A stretch of DNA of 48,224 nt from TC-15 sp034437275 (GCA_034437275.1 DAOTUD010000201.1:1-48224); one strand, 5' to 3'; shown: positions 24,895 through 33,056, counted from the first letter of the stretch. Numbers and translations: made by a program. The notes: generated from the sequence alone by a model not told the origin.

Positions 24895-24909
24895 AGCAGC
24901 GGCGGAAAA
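24881..24909 (-). promoter_or_regulatory. Promoter of the rmlD-like glycan operon
   Basis: On the minus strand TTTTCC (24909-24904), 17 bases and a perfect TATAAT (24886-24881). The -10 box sits in the centre of a perfect inverted repeat (24869-24894). The start codon of the rmlD-like gene is 54 bases downstream. Confidence 0.65.
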
Positions 24910-24991
24910 CTGCCTGCCGTGCCGGTAACAATGGTTAACCTCACGCTAAGATCAGATAATTTTATTTTAAATTAATAAAACTGTAGCTATC

Positions 24992-25020
24992 TTGACATAA
25001 AATGCAGGAAACGTTATAAT
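24992..25020 (+). promoter_or_regulatory. Consensus promoter of the DUF177-rpoD transcript
   Basis: TTGACA (24992-24997), a 17-base spacer and TATAAT (25015-25020) are a perfect sigma70-type promoter. A strongly A/T-rich tract (about 24956-24982) lies just upstream and may act as an UP element. Transcription would start near 25027, leaving a leader of about 90 bases. Confidence 0.88.
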
Positions 25021-25053
25021 CAATGCATTGAAAACATATACAAACTCACGTAT

Positions 25054-25093
25054 AGCCGCATATAACATGGTTTCGTTAGCGGCTTACTTTTTT
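25054..25093 (+). terminator. Leader terminator-like hairpin upstream of DUF177-rpoD
   Basis: AGCCGC (25054-25059) pairs with GCGGCT (25079-25084), and TAAC (25063-25066) with GTTA (25075-25078), with a 3-base bulge and an 8-base loop. The stem is followed by TAC and TTTTTT (25088-25093). It lies between the consensus promoter and the first gene, where a terminator would act as an attenuator of the transcript leading into the sigma factor gene. Confidence 0.6.
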
Positions 25094-25113
25094 ACCATCG
25101 AAGGTTTATCGTT

Positions 25114-25644
25114 GTGACAATGTCTCAAAGTTTTGTGAACCCGCGTGTGTTGAAGATAAATGTTGGCTTCTTACTGGCTCAAGGGCCTGGATACCAGCGC
25201 ACTGTTGAGCTTGAGATCCCCCGAATTCATATCGCAGATTTGGAACTGGAATACCTGCGCGGCGACGTACGGCTGAGCCGTAATTCGCGGGGTGTTTTGG
25301 TCCAGGGTGAACTGGAAACCAGCGTGGTGGCCGAGTGTTCCCGCTGTCTGGCCGCCACAACCTACCCGGTGACAGTTACCCTCGAAGAACTGTTTGCCTT
25401 TCCCGAACCGCTCGACACGGTATACGCGGTCGACGAGACGGGCATTCTTGACCTGGCCCCCCTGTTGCGCGAAGAAGTGATCGTTTCGACCCCGATGGTG
25501 GTGCTCTGCCACCCAGATTGTGCGGGACTATGTCCGCAATGTGGGCAGAATTTGAACAAGGGAACCTGTGATTGCGAACAAGACGATATCGATCCCCGGC
25601 TCGCGATTCTGCGCGACCGATTGGAAGAATTAGAGGGTAAGTAG
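25114..25644 (+). CDS. DUF177 (YceD) family protein with C-terminal Cys cluster
   Basis: DUF177 proteins are linked to ribosomal RNA metabolism and usually lie next to rpmF (L32); here rpmF is about 22 kb away and this gene is beside the sigma factor instead. The 176-residue protein has the family segment VVAECSRCLAATTYPV and ends in a Cys-rich stretch (CHPDCAGLCPQCG then CDC), giving several possible zinc pairs. GTG 25114 (AAGG 9 bases upstream) is taken as the start; ATG 25120 is nearly as likely. The stop is 35 bases before rpoD. Confidence 0.9.
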   Translation: MTMSQSFVNPRVLKINVGFLLAQGPGYQRTVELEIPRIHIADLELEYLRGDVRLSRNSRGVLVQGELETSVVAECSRCLAATTYPVTVTLEELFAFPEPLDTVYAVDETGILDLAPLLREEVIVSTPMVVLCHPDCAGLCPQCGQNLNKGTCDCEQDDIDPRLAILRDRLEELEGK

Positions 25645-25679
25645 GGCTGTATCTATAAGTTGATAGGGGGAAGACCACC

Positions 25680-26873
25680 TTGGACGACTACAGCGACCGA
25701 CAGAGTCTGGATTCGGGGTTGATGGCCACGCTGCTCGAAAAGGCAGACAGCCAGGGTTTTTTGACCACAGATGATATTCTCGAAGTGCTGCCCGATACCG
25801 ACGAGGCGATGGAGCAGTTCGAGGAGATTTTTTTGTGGCTTAATTCAAACGGGGTAGAAGTCTTCGGCGACAAACCAGATGAGCTAGACGATGACGATGC
25901 AAAAGACGACGATGACGACGGCGAGGATGATACCGCAGACGAAGCCTTCGATCTCAGCGGTGTGTCGTCAGATGACACCGTCGGCCTGTACCTCAAGGAG
26001 ATGGCCCGGGTCCCGCTGCTGACCACCGAGGAAGAGGTTGACCTCGCCAAGCGGCTGGAAGCGGGCAATGAAGCTGCCGCCGAACTCACCCGCATCGAAG
26101 CGACAGCCAGCCCCGAAGCCATCTACGACCTGCAAACGATCATCGAGGACGGCAAAGCGGCGCGCGATCACCTGATCAAAGCCAACACCCGCCTGGTGGT
26201 CAGCATTGCCAAAAAGTACATGGGCCGGGGCGTCCACTTCCTGGACCTGATCCAGGAAGGGAACCTGGGCTTGATGAAAGCCGTGGAAAAGTTTGACTAC
26301 ACGCGCGGCTACCGCTTCAGTACCTATGCCACATGGTGGATCCGGCAAACCATCACGCGCGCCATCGCCGACCAGGGCCGCACGATCCGCGTGCCGGTTC
26401 ACATGTCGGACCGCATCCGCCGCCTGTACAAAACCGCCCGCGAGTTGGAGCAGGAAAACGGACGCAAACCCACTCCGGAAGAAATCGCGTGGAAGATGGA
26501 CCTCGAGCCGCGCAAAGTGCAGTGGATGCTCAAGGTGAGCTGGCGTCCGATGAGCCTGGAACGCCCGGTCGGCGAAGAAGAAGACAGCGAACTCGGCAGC
26601 TTTATCGAGGACCTGACCACCCCCACCCCCACCCAAAGCGCCTATCAAAACCTGCTGCGCGAGAAAGTTGAAGAAGTGCTGGGCACCTTAACCGCCCGCG
26701 AAGCACGCATTCTCCGGCTGCGGTTTGGGCTGCAAAACGGGCGCAGTTACACGCTGGAAGAGGTGGGCCAAAAGTTCGGCCTGACGCGCGAACGCATCCG
26801 GCAGATCGAGGGGAAAGCGCTGCGCCGGCTGCGGCACCCGCGCCGTTCGCGCCAATTGCGCGACTTTACGTAG
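25680..26873 (+). CDS. rpoD: Primary RNA polymerase sigma factor (RpoD/SigA)
   Basis: This is a sigma70-family factor with full domain order: a region 1.1-like helical segment (about residues 15-65), an acidic linker (DDDDAKDDDDD), region 1.2 (DDTVGLYLKEMARVPLLT), region 2 (LIKANTRLVVSIAKKYMGRG, LDLIQEGNLGLMKAVEKFD, RFSTYATWWIRQTITRAI), region 3 and region 4 (LRLRFGLQNGRSYTLEEVGQ, LTRERIRQIEGKALRRLRH). Region 1.1 and region 1.2 mark it as a primary rather than an alternative factor. The start is TTG 25680, preceded by GGGGGAAG; the next Met is internal to region 1.1. A strong terminator follows. The consensus promoters in this window are its expected targets. Confidence 0.96.
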   Translation: MDDYSDRQSLDSGLMATLLEKADSQGFLTTDDILEVLPDTDEAMEQFEEIFLWLNSNGVEVFGDKPDELDDDDAKDDDDDGEDDTADEAFDLSGVSSDDTVGLYLKEMARVPLLTTEEEVDLAKRLEAGNEAAAELTRIEATASPEAIYDLQTIIEDGKAARDHLIKANTRLVVSIAKKYMGRGVHFLDLIQEGNLGLMKAVEKFDYTRGYRFSTYATWWIRQTITRAIADQGRTIRVPVHMSDRIRRLYKTARELEQENGRKPTPEEIAWKMDLEPRKVQWMLKVSWRPMSLERPVGEEEDSELGSFIEDLTTPTPTQSAYQNLLREKVEEVLGTLTAREARILRLRFGLQNGRSYTLEEVGQKFGLTRERIRQIEGKALRRLRHPRRSRQLRDFT

Positions 26874-26903
26874 AATGCTATAAAAGGGACGGGCATTTGC
26901 CAG

Positions 26904-26929
26904 CGCCACTGCCACCAGTGGCGTTTTTT
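26904..26929 (+). terminator. Rho-independent terminator after rpoD
   Basis: CGCCACTG (26904-26911) pairs perfectly with CAGTGGCG (26916-26923) around CCAC, followed directly by six Ts (26924-26929). It lies 30 bases past the rpoD stop. Confidence 0.92.
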
Positions 26930-26958
26930 CAAGCGTTAGAAAAAACATACGGCTGATG

Positions 26959-26987
26959 TTGACATTCCCCCTCATTAACCGTATACT
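26959..26987 (+). promoter_or_regulatory. Promoter of the FHA-domain gene
   Basis: TTGACA (26959-26964), a 17-base spacer and TATACT (26982-26987), 53 bases upstream of the ATG. It lies just after the rpoD terminator, so the FHA gene is a separate unit. Confidence 0.82.
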
Positions 26988-27040
26988 CCGAACCGTCGCG
27001 TTAGTTTTTTCCGCCACTTCCGCGTGAGGAGGCAGTGTTT

Positions 27041-27769
27041 ATGCAAGACAGCAGTTTCCGGCTGATTGTCCGGCGCGGTCCACAGCCCAACCAGATTTAT
27101 GAACTGAGCAAGGGTATTGTCACGCTGGGGCGCGATATTACAAACGATATTGTGATCAATGATCCCGAGGTGAGCCGGCATCACTGTCGCCTGACCAAAG
27201 GTGGCGGGGGGTATACAATCGAGGACCTCGGCTCGACCAACGGGACCTTCGTCAACGGCCAGCGCCTATCCGGCGCGCACCAACTTTCCCATGGCGATAT
27301 GCTCGGCATGGGCGAAACCGTCACCCTGGCTTACGAAGCGGTCGGGGCAAACGCTGCCGGCGATCCACGCCAGGCCGCGACGATGGTAGGCGGTTCTGCG
27401 CCGGGCGGCCCCGAACCCGAAGCGGCCCCGGCACCGGGCTATGGCCAACAACCGCCCCCCGGACCAGAACCGGGCGGGTATGGCGCACCTGAACAGCCGC
27501 CGGGTGGCTATGGCACGCCGCCGCCCCAACAGCAGCAACCCATGCCCTACGAAAGCTACGATTATGAATACGAAGAAGGCCCCTATGGCGAAGGGACCAC
27601 CGGGCGCTGGGTCGTCTTGGGATGTGGCTGCTTCCTGGTGATGTGCATTGTCACCTCGGTTATCGGCGGCATCATCATCGACTCGAAATGCTGGTGGGAC
27701 GACGTGCCGGTCATCTCGAATGTACTGGACGTCTTCGATCTCACCGTCGACGAAACGGCGTGTGAATAG
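27041..27769 (+). CDS. FHA-domain protein with C-terminal membrane helix
   Basis: FHA domains bind phosphothreonine peptides, usually products of Hanks-type kinases. The domain fills residues 1 to about 95, with VTLGRDITNDIVI, the phosphate-binding SRHHCRL, and IEDLGSTNGTFVNG. Next is a Pro/Gly/Gln-rich linker with GYG repeats (about residues 130-175), then a single membrane helix (WVVLGCGCFLVMCIVTSVIGG) and a short outer tail with two Cys. The ATG at 27041 has GAGGAGG 8 bases upstream; the GTG at 27035 is too close to that site. Two kinase-domain proteins are encoded elsewhere in the window, but no direct link is shown. A bidirectional-type terminator follows. Confidence 0.9.
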   Translation: MQDSSFRLIVRRGPQPNQIYELSKGIVTLGRDITNDIVINDPEVSRHHCRLTKGGGGYTIEDLGSTNGTFVNGQRLSGAHQLSHGDMLGMGETVTLAYEAVGANAAGDPRQAATMVGGSAPGGPEPEAAPAPGYGQQPPPGPEPGGYGAPEQPPGGYGTPPPQQQQPMPYESYDYEYEEGPYGEGTTGRWVVLGCGCFLVMCIVTSVIGGIIIDSKCWWDDVPVISNVLDVFDLTVDETACE

Positions 27770-27815
27770 CTGCGTTTTTTGCCTCTCCACGCCTGATGAT
27801 AATGTGCGGAAAATA

Positions 27816-27846
27816 AAACGGTGCTGCTCTGCAAGCGGCACCGTTT
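27816..27846. terminator. Convergent terminator between the FHA gene and the reductase
   Basis: AAACGGTGC (27816-27824) pairs perfectly with GCACCGTTT (27838-27846) around a 13-base loop. On the minus strand it is followed by TATTTT, on the plus strand by a weaker CATTTT, so it can serve both convergent genes. Confidence 0.75.
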
Positions 27847-27877
27847 CATTTTGCATGGGGTGATGTTGATGACGCGG

Positions 27878-29290
27878 CTATGACGTCGTAAACGCCTGCT
27901 TTTCCAGCGCGTCCAGCATGTCTTCGACCCGGCTGAATTTCACCCGGGGCCGCCCGACCGCCGCTCCGCGCTCCTGCTCGATGCGATCAATGATCTGCCA
28001 CTCCTTGTACGTCACATAGCGCACCTGACGGGTTGCCAGCAGGTCTTCCACCGCCTCGCGCGAAGGGTCGGCGGAGGCCAGCACATCCCCGGCTTCGACA
28101 TCTTCCACCAGCAGCGCCATAGTCTGCTGGGCGTCGGGCTTGTTGGTGCCGATAATGCCAGTCGGGCCGCGCTTGATCCAGCCAACGGCATACTCCCCCA
28201 TCTGGCGCTGGCGGGCAGCATCCACGACACGCCCGTCCTGGTTGGGGATAACGCCGCTGGTGGCGTCAAAGGGCACATCAGGCAGGGCTACGCCGTGATA
28301 GCCGATGGAACGGAAAACCAGCCCCACCGGGATCGTCTCGTATTCATCCGTCGGACGCGGGCGCAGCGTACCGTCTTCGCGCTGGTACAGTTCGTTTTTC
28401 ACCACCTTGATCGCCGCGACCCGTTCCTCACCAATGATCTCGACCGGCGATACCAGGAACCGGGGGATGATCTGGCGCGGGTGGCCTTGGGGGGATTCTT
28501 CAGCAAGTTGTTTTAAGATCTGTACGTTGCGTTCAGCCGTCCGGTCATTGCTCGAGAGCACATACTCACGGCTCAGGGGGTCCAGCGCGATCTCTTCCGG
28601 CGCAACGATCACATCGGCGTGTTTGAGTTCGTCCAGTTCTTTAATCTCCGGGTTGCTAAACTTGGCCTGGGCGGGGCCGCGACGCCCCAGCAAATAGATT
28701 TTTTTCACGTTGCTGACCGCCAACGCGTCAAGCGCATGATCGGCGATGTCCGTCGCCTGGAGTTCGTCGGTGCCGCGTGCAAGAATACGCGCCACATCCA
28801 TCGCGACATTGCCGTTCCCGATCACGGCGACATTTTCCTGGCTCAGGTCGAAATCCAGGTCGCGGTAATCCGGATGGCCATTGTACCAGCCGACAAACTC
28901 GGTCGCAGGATGGCTGCCCGGCAGGTCTTCCCCAGGAATGCCTAATTTGCGATCCGTCTGTGCGCCGGTCGCATAGACCACCGCGTGATAGTGTTTCAGC
29001 AGGTCGGCGCGGGTCACATCTTGCCCAAACTCGACATTGCCGTAGAAACGGAAATTGGGATGCCGGGCGATTCTGTCATAAAGTTTTGTCACCGATTTTA
29101 TTTTTTGATGATCAGGAGCAACTCCACCTCTGACTAAGCCAAAGGGCGTTGGCAACCGCTCGAACATATCAATAGCAACATGTAAGCCAGATTTCTTCTG
29201 CAGATGTTCCGCAGCGTAAAATGCCGAGGGGCCAGAGCCAATAATGGCTACCCGGAGGGGATTATCTTTTGCGCCTGGTTGTAGTGTCAT
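27878..29290 (-). CDS. FAD-dependent ferredoxin/adrenodoxin-type NADP reductase (FprA-like)
   Basis: This 470-residue flavoprotein moves electrons between NADPH and a ferredoxin. It shows the FAD fold VAIIGSGPSAFYAAEHL, the adrenodoxin-reductase hallmark PTPFGLVRGGVAPDHQ, VYATGAQTDRKLGIPGEDL, the NADP fold VAVIGNGNVAMDVARIL with GRRGPAQAKF, VFRSIGYHG and the C-terminal WIKRGPTGIIGTNKPDA. These match the FprA family. The C-terminal 60 residues continue past the core domain as in many bacterial members. The ATG at 29290 has AAGGAGAAG a few bases upstream, reading through the flank of a possible transposon relic. Confidence 0.94.
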   Translation of the reverse strand: MTLQPGAKDNPLRVAIIGSGPSAFYAAEHLQKKSGLHVAIDMFERLPTPFGLVRGGVAPDHQKIKSVTKLYDRIARHPNFRFYGNVEFGQDVTRADLLKHYHAVVYATGAQTDRKLGIPGEDLPGSHPATEFVGWYNGHPDYRDLDFDLSQENVAVIGNGNVAMDVARILARGTDELQATDIADHALDALAVSNVKKIYLLGRRGPAQAKFSNPEIKELDELKHADVIVAPEEIALDPLSREYVLSSNDRTAERNVQILKQLAEESPQGHPRQIIPRFLVSPVEIIGEERVAAIKVVKNELYQREDGTLRPRPTDEYETIPVGLVFRSIGYHGVALPDVPFDATSGVIPNQDGRVVDAARQRQMGEYAVGWIKRGPTGIIGTNKPDAQQTMALLVEDVEAGDVLASADPSREAVEDLLATRQVRYVTYKEWQIIDRIEQERGAAVGRPRVKFSRVEDMLDALEKQAFTTS

Positions 29291-29303
29291 ACATGCTTCT
29301 CCT

Positions 29304-29705
29304 TTGTGACGACTCTCCCCGCTAAAGCAGGGAGCTTCTCAGGCTACGCGCGCCCCACCGGGCCACGTTAGCGCCTGAAGGCCCCGTCCGGGCCATACAA
29401 CTTTGGTGCGGTTGAGATTTTACGTCACCGCCTACCGGTGACAACCAGCAATCTGAAGTTGTTAAAGAGCCGCGTCCGGCAGGGTGTTGAGGCTATGATC
29501 CTCCTATCACCAGGGCCATTGGACCGTATTGGGCGGGAGTATAATATGAAGTGGAAACGCGGGCAAATCGGCGCGGCGACGCGGCACGCGCGACCTGACG
29601 CCCGGAGCGCGCCGCACGAAGCACGCGCCGTTGGGCGCTGCCGCGCCCCCGCATTCCCCATCCCCACTGAAGCGGGGAGTACCCTGCGGAGGTTTTTATA
29701 GTAGC
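29304..29705. mobile_element. Possible IS200/IS605-type remnant or non-autonomous element
   Basis: Subterminal imperfect palindromes lie at both sides: CTCCCCGCT-AA-AGCAGGGAG (29315-29334) and CCCCACT-GA-AGCGGGG (29662-29677). Aligned as direct copies, 16 of 19 bases match. On the minus strand the left end reads GAAGCTCCCTGCTTTAGC followed by GGGGAGAGTCGTCAC, which is the style of IS605-group right ends and of the 3' end of omega RNAs. No TnpA or TnpB gene is present; a short plus frame ending near 29701 might be a decayed TnpB tail, but this is not supported by a motif. Exact ends are not known. Confidence 0.4.
29424..29442. repeat. Perfect 7-bp hairpin GTCACCG/CGGTGAC
   Basis: GTCACCG (29424-29430) and CGGTGAC (29436-29442) are exact inverted copies around CCTAC. 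It lies inside the possible transposon remnant and could be part of a structured RNA such as an omega RNA scaffold. Confidence 0.6.
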
Positions 29706-29773
29706 AAAGAGATAAATCGATGAGAAGCGAGAGTAAATTCGTAGCAACGTGCACATTCATCAAGGAGGACTAA

Positions 29774-31819
29774 ATGCGTGGTTTTCTAGCCCGGTGTGGT
29801 ACGCGGTACGGCCTGGCATTCATCTGCCTGGTGGCGGCGCTGTGGCTGTGGTTGCCGCGTATCAGTCCGGCGTATGGTCAGGACGATGATGCCGGAGATG
29901 ATGTCCAGGCCCTAACCGGCGTGCTGCTCGACGAGCAGGGCAACCCGATCGCGGATGCTGCCGTGCGCGTGTTTGTGGATGACGCCGCCCCGCCGGCGGG
30001 CGAAACCCAAACACTGGCGGACGGGTCGTGGGAAGTGGCGCTGGTCGCGCTGCCGGACCACGCGGTGCGCGTTACATTTTCCCACCCGGATTATGACGCT
30101 ATCCCCGCCATCGAGATCACTGGCGAAACGTTGGCGCGCCTGCTGGACGACGAACTGCTGGACCCCGGCGACGTCCGGCTGCAAACCCGGCCCGAGTTGG
30201 TGCTGGTCGGCACCGTGTCCAATGACCAGGGTCAATCGGTGGCCGAGGCGGAGGTCGAGGTTTTCTACGACAACGAGGAAACACCCGTCGGCATCGCCGA
30301 AAGCCTGGAAACCGGGCTGTGGGAAGTGCTGCTGCCCCAGCCTTCGGAGCAAATGCCCCAGAAGACGGTCACGGTCGAGTTCAAACACCCGCATTTCGGG
30401 TCGGAAACCTATACGCTGGCAGCCCCGGATGTGTCCTCACTGCGCAGCGGGGAGTCGGTGAATATCGGCGAAGTCAGCCTCGCCAACCGCTTTACTGCCG
30501 GTTTCTGGGTCGCCACCTTCACGTTCCTGCTGGTACTGGGCATCATCGCCTTCGAGAAACTGCCCAACGCGACGGCTGCCCTGCTGGGGACGGGCATCGT
30601 GTTTGCGACCACATACTTCGGCGGCAAGGTCATCGATGGACTGTACATTTTCGACTTCGAGCGCGCCCTGACCTACATCAACTGGGAAGTGATCTTCCTG
30701 GTGATGGGCATGATGATCGTGGTGAGCGTGATCGAAGGCACCGGCTTGTTCCAATGGCTGGCCTTCATGGCCTATCGTTACAGCCGAGGACAGCCCGTGA
30801 TCCTGGTGATCGAGCTGGTGATCATCACCACGCTGGCCTCTGCGCTGCTGGATAATGTGACGACCATGCTGTTGATGGTGCCCATCACGCTGGAGATCGC
30901 CCTCGCGCTGAACCTGCCACCGGCCTCGCTGCTGGTGCCGGAGATTCTGGCCTCGAACGTGGGCGGCATCAGCACCCTGATCGGGACGCCGACCAATATC
31001 CTGATCGGCGCCTACGCAGAAATTTCCTTCAACGACTTCCTGATCAACCAGACCATCGGCGTTGTGATGGCGTTGGTCGTGATGACCGCGTATGTACTTT
31101 GGCATTATCGCAAGGTATTCGACAAGGCGGAAAAGGGGATTTCCTCCACACTTTTTGCTAAGCTGGAGGAGAATGCCAAGATCAAAGACGTTCAGATCTT
31201 GCGCAAATCAATGGTTGTGTTTATGGGAACCATCTTCGTCTTTGCGATCGGGGAGACCTTGCACATGGTCCCGGCAGTCACGGCCCTGCTCGCCGCGACG
31301 GTGATGCTCGTCTGGGTGGAAACCGACGTGCAGAAGATGCTCAGCCTGGTGGACTGGACGACGCTGGTGTTCTTCATGGCCCTGTTCATGATGGTTGGCG
31401 CGATCCAGGAGGTCGGGTTGATCGGCGCAGTAGCGCAGTTGATGAGCAAGGCCATTGGCACCAACCTGTATCTGGGCATGTTCGTCATTACGTTCGGGGT
31501 TGGCATCCTGTCTTTCGCGATTGCCAACATCCCGCTGGCGGCGTCGATGCTGCCGGTGGTGGAATACCTGTCGGGCAACATCGCCGGGGCGGCCAACAAC
31601 AAAGTGTTGTACTATGGCCTGTCGATGGGGGCGGCCATGGGTGGCAACGGGCTGTTGATCGGTGGCGAGACCAACCTGATGACCGCCGGTGTTGCCGAAC
31701 GCGCTGGCTATCCGCTGTCGTTTGGGAAGTTCGCCAAGGTCAGTATTCCGGTCACGATCTTAACGTTGTTAATTGGCAGCTTGTGGTTGCTGCTCCGCTT
31801 TGAGGTTCTGGGAGGATAG
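29774..31819 (+). CDS. ArsB/NhaD-superfamily permease fused to two carboxypeptidase-regulatory-like domains
   Basis: The 681-residue protein starts with a signal or membrane segment (about residues 12-35, ending AYGQ). Two extracytoplasmic beta domains follow, each with the CarboxypepD_reg pattern (LTGVLLDEQGNPIADAAVRV near residue 47; VGTVSNDQGQSVAEAEVEV near 148). Residues from about 235 onward are an ion-transporter-superfamily permease with ten or more helices, LDNVTTMLLMVPIT, ASNVGGISTLIGTPTNILIG and GGNGLLIGGETNLMTAG. These repeated N/G-rich hairpins match ArsB/NhaD/SLC13-type carriers; the substrate (anion, arsenite or Na+/H+) cannot be told. The ATG at 29774 has AAGGAGGAC upstream. 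A universal stress protein gene follows after 6 bases. Confidence 0.85.
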   Translation: MRGFLARCGTRYGLAFICLVAALWLWLPRISPAYGQDDDAGDDVQALTGVLLDEQGNPIADAAVRVFVDDAAPPAGETQTLADGSWEVALVALPDHAVRVTFSHPDYDAIPAIEITGETLARLLDDELLDPGDVRLQTRPELVLVGTVSNDQGQSVAEAEVEVFYDNEETPVGIAESLETGLWEVLLPQPSEQMPQKTVTVEFKHPHFGSETYTLAAPDVSSLRSGESVNIGEVSLANRFTAGFWVATFTFLLVLGIIAFEKLPNATAALLGTGIVFATTYFGGKVIDGLYIFDFERALTYINWEVIFLVMGMMIVVSVIEGTGLFQWLAFMAYRYSRGQPVILVIELVIITTLASALLDNVTTMLLMVPITLEIALALNLPPASLLVPEILASNVGGISTLIGTPTNILIGAYAEISFNDFLINQTIGVVMALVVMTAYVLWHYRKVFDKAEKGISSTLFAKLEENAKIKDVQILRKSMVVFMGTIFVFAIGETLHMVPAVTALLAATVMLVWVETDVQKMLSLVDWTTLVFFMALFMMVGAIQEVGLIGAVAQLMSKAIGTNLYLGMFVITFGVGILSFAIANIPLAASMLPVVEYLSGNIAGAANNKVLYYGLSMGAAMGGNGLLIGGETNLMTAGVAERAGYPLSFGKFAKVSIPVTILTLLIGSLWLLLRFEVLGG

Positions 31820-31825
31820 CAGGGT

Positions 31826-32248
31826 ATGGACGTTATATTGTGCGCAACACGCGGCGGTGAGGCCAGTATCCGGACGCAGCAACGTGCTATCGAACTGGCA
31901 AAAGAACGTGGTGCCAAGCTGGTGTTTATCTTTGTGTCGGACGTAAGCTTTCTCGACGCCTATACTGCCCCGCGCGTCCCGGCGATGGAAGGCGAGATGG
32001 AACATCTCGGCGAGTTCTTGTTGTTGATGGCCAAAGAACGCGCCGAAAAAGCCGGGGTCGAAGCGGACTTCACCGTCAAGCAGGGGAACTTCAGTTCGGC
32101 CCTGATCGAAGCGACGGAGGAGTACGAAGCCTCGCTGGTCATCCTGGGACGTCCGGCGGATGACAGCATCACCACGCTGGAATACCTGGAGGAGCAGCTC
32201 CGCCACCGCATCAAGGAAGAGACTGGAGCCGAAACACTCGTGGTTTAG
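31826..32248 (+). CDS. Universal stress protein (UspA family)
   Basis: The 140-residue protein has the single-domain Usp fold: MDVILCATRGGEAS start, helix 1 RTQQRAIELAKERGAKLVFIFV, and a C-terminal segment SLVILGRPADDSITTL. The usual ATP motif G-x2-G-x9-G(S/T) is only partly present (GRPADDS), so nucleotide binding is uncertain. Usp domains are often paired with transporters, and this gene follows the permease by 6 bases, suggesting a regulatory partner. A convergent terminator lies just downstream. Confidence 0.85.
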   Translation: MDVILCATRGGEASIRTQQRAIELAKERGAKLVFIFVSDVSFLDAYTAPRVPAMEGEMEHLGEFLLLMAKERAEKAGVEADFTVKQGNFSSALIEATEEYEASLVILGRPADDSITTLEYLEEQLRHRIKEETGAETLVV

Positions 32249-32256
32249 TACAAAAT

Positions 32257-32286
32257 GGGGGCGCTCGGACTCCAATGAGCGCCCCC
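32257..32286. terminator. Convergent terminator between usp and arsM
   Basis: GGGGGCGCTC (32257-32266) pairs perfectly with GAGCGCCCCC (32277-32286) around a 10-base loop. On the minus strand it is followed by ATTTTG, which suits the arsM transcript; on the plus strand the T-run is absent. Confidence 0.78.
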
Positions 32287-32301
32287 TGCTGATCCCGGCA
32301 T

Positions 32302-33042
32302 TTACTCGGGTTTGCGGGCCATAATCCGGGCACTGAAGACATGCGGCATGCCCGGTTGCTGTGATACGATGTCTTCACCGTTGCGCTTGTCCATTACTTT
32401 TATGTCTACGAAACCGGCGGTCTGCATATAACCTGTATATTCTTCCACGTCGATTGCACCGGTGACGCATTCGGCCCATTTTTCTAAGTCAGCACGCAGT
32501 ACCTCGTCGAATTCACCTTCGATAACGATATCACTGATCGACACCCGGCCCCCTGGTTTCAGCACACGAAAAGCCTCGCGAAAAACGGCCAATTTGTCAG
32601 GCGATAGATTGATGACACAGTTGGACATCACCACGTCGATACTGTTATCATCAACCGGCAACGCCTCGATCCGGCCTACTCGAAATTCCACGTTCTCAGC
32701 CTGCATACGAGCTTTGCTGGCATTAGCTTTGGCCAGCATGTCAGGCGTCATATCCACCCCGATCACATAACCAGTTTCTCCGACTTGGCGCGCTGCCAGA
32801 AAGCAGTCAATGCCGCCACCACTACCCAAATCCAGCACGACGTCCCCGGGTTGCAGGTTAGCGATGGTTACCGGATCGCCACATCCCAACGACAGGCTGG
32901 TAACATCGACCGGCAAACCTTCCAACAGTTCCACATCGTAGAGAGTAGGCGAGCAACAACCACAATCTGCGCTTTTTGCAGAATTGGCCAGGCTGCGGTA
33001 ATGATGTTGGACGGCATCCCGAATAGTATCCTCGGGTATCAT
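32302..33042 (-). CDS. arsM: Arsenite S-adenosylmethionine methyltransferase
   Basis: ArsM methylates As(III) to methyl and dimethyl arsenicals using S-adenosylmethionine. The 246-residue protein has the SAM site VVLDLGSGGGIDCFLAARQVG, then GVDMTPDMLAKA, and the family's spaced cysteines: an N-terminal CGCCSP, SLGCGDP, SNCVINLSPDK and AECVTGAI. These correspond to the arsenic-binding Cys set of ArsM. The ATG at 33042 is preceded by AGGAGG. It lies 56 bases after arsR, and an operator-like sequence (33057-33072) sits in that gap. Confidence 0.94.
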   Translation of the reverse strand: MIPEDTIRDAVQHHYRSLANSAKSADCGCCSPTLYDVELLEGLPVDVTSLSLGCGDPVTIANLQPGDVVLDLGSGGGIDCFLAARQVGETGYVIGVDMTPDMLAKANASKARMQAENVEFRVGRIEALPVDDNSIDVVMSNCVINLSPDKLAVFREAFRVLKPGGRVSISDIVIEGEFDEVLRADLEKWAECVTGAIDVEEYTGYMQTAGFVDIKVMDKRNGEDIVSQQPGMPHVFSARIMARKPE

Positions 33043-33056
33043 GGTTACCTCCTCAT

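Larger units (their letters stand above)
29291..29773. other. 483-base gene-free region with palindromes and a possible promoter
   Basis: No gene was accepted here. The region holds two related palindromes (29315-29334 and 29661-29678), a GTCACCG-CCTAC-CGGTGAC hairpin (29424-29442), a GGCCC-CGTCC-GGGCC hairpin near 29382-29396, and a possible promoter (TTGGAC at 29519-29524, 15 bases, TATAAT at 29540-29545). The whole looks like remains of an IS200/IS605-type element between the reductase and the permease. Open frames here are short, low in recognisable motifs and read through the hairpins. Confidence 0.6.

Noticed and set aside
29438..29701. 87-codon plus-strand frame in the gene-free region
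   Set aside because: It crosses hairpins, lacks a ribosome site and has low-complexity Arg/Ala text. A decayed TnpB tail is possible but unsupported.
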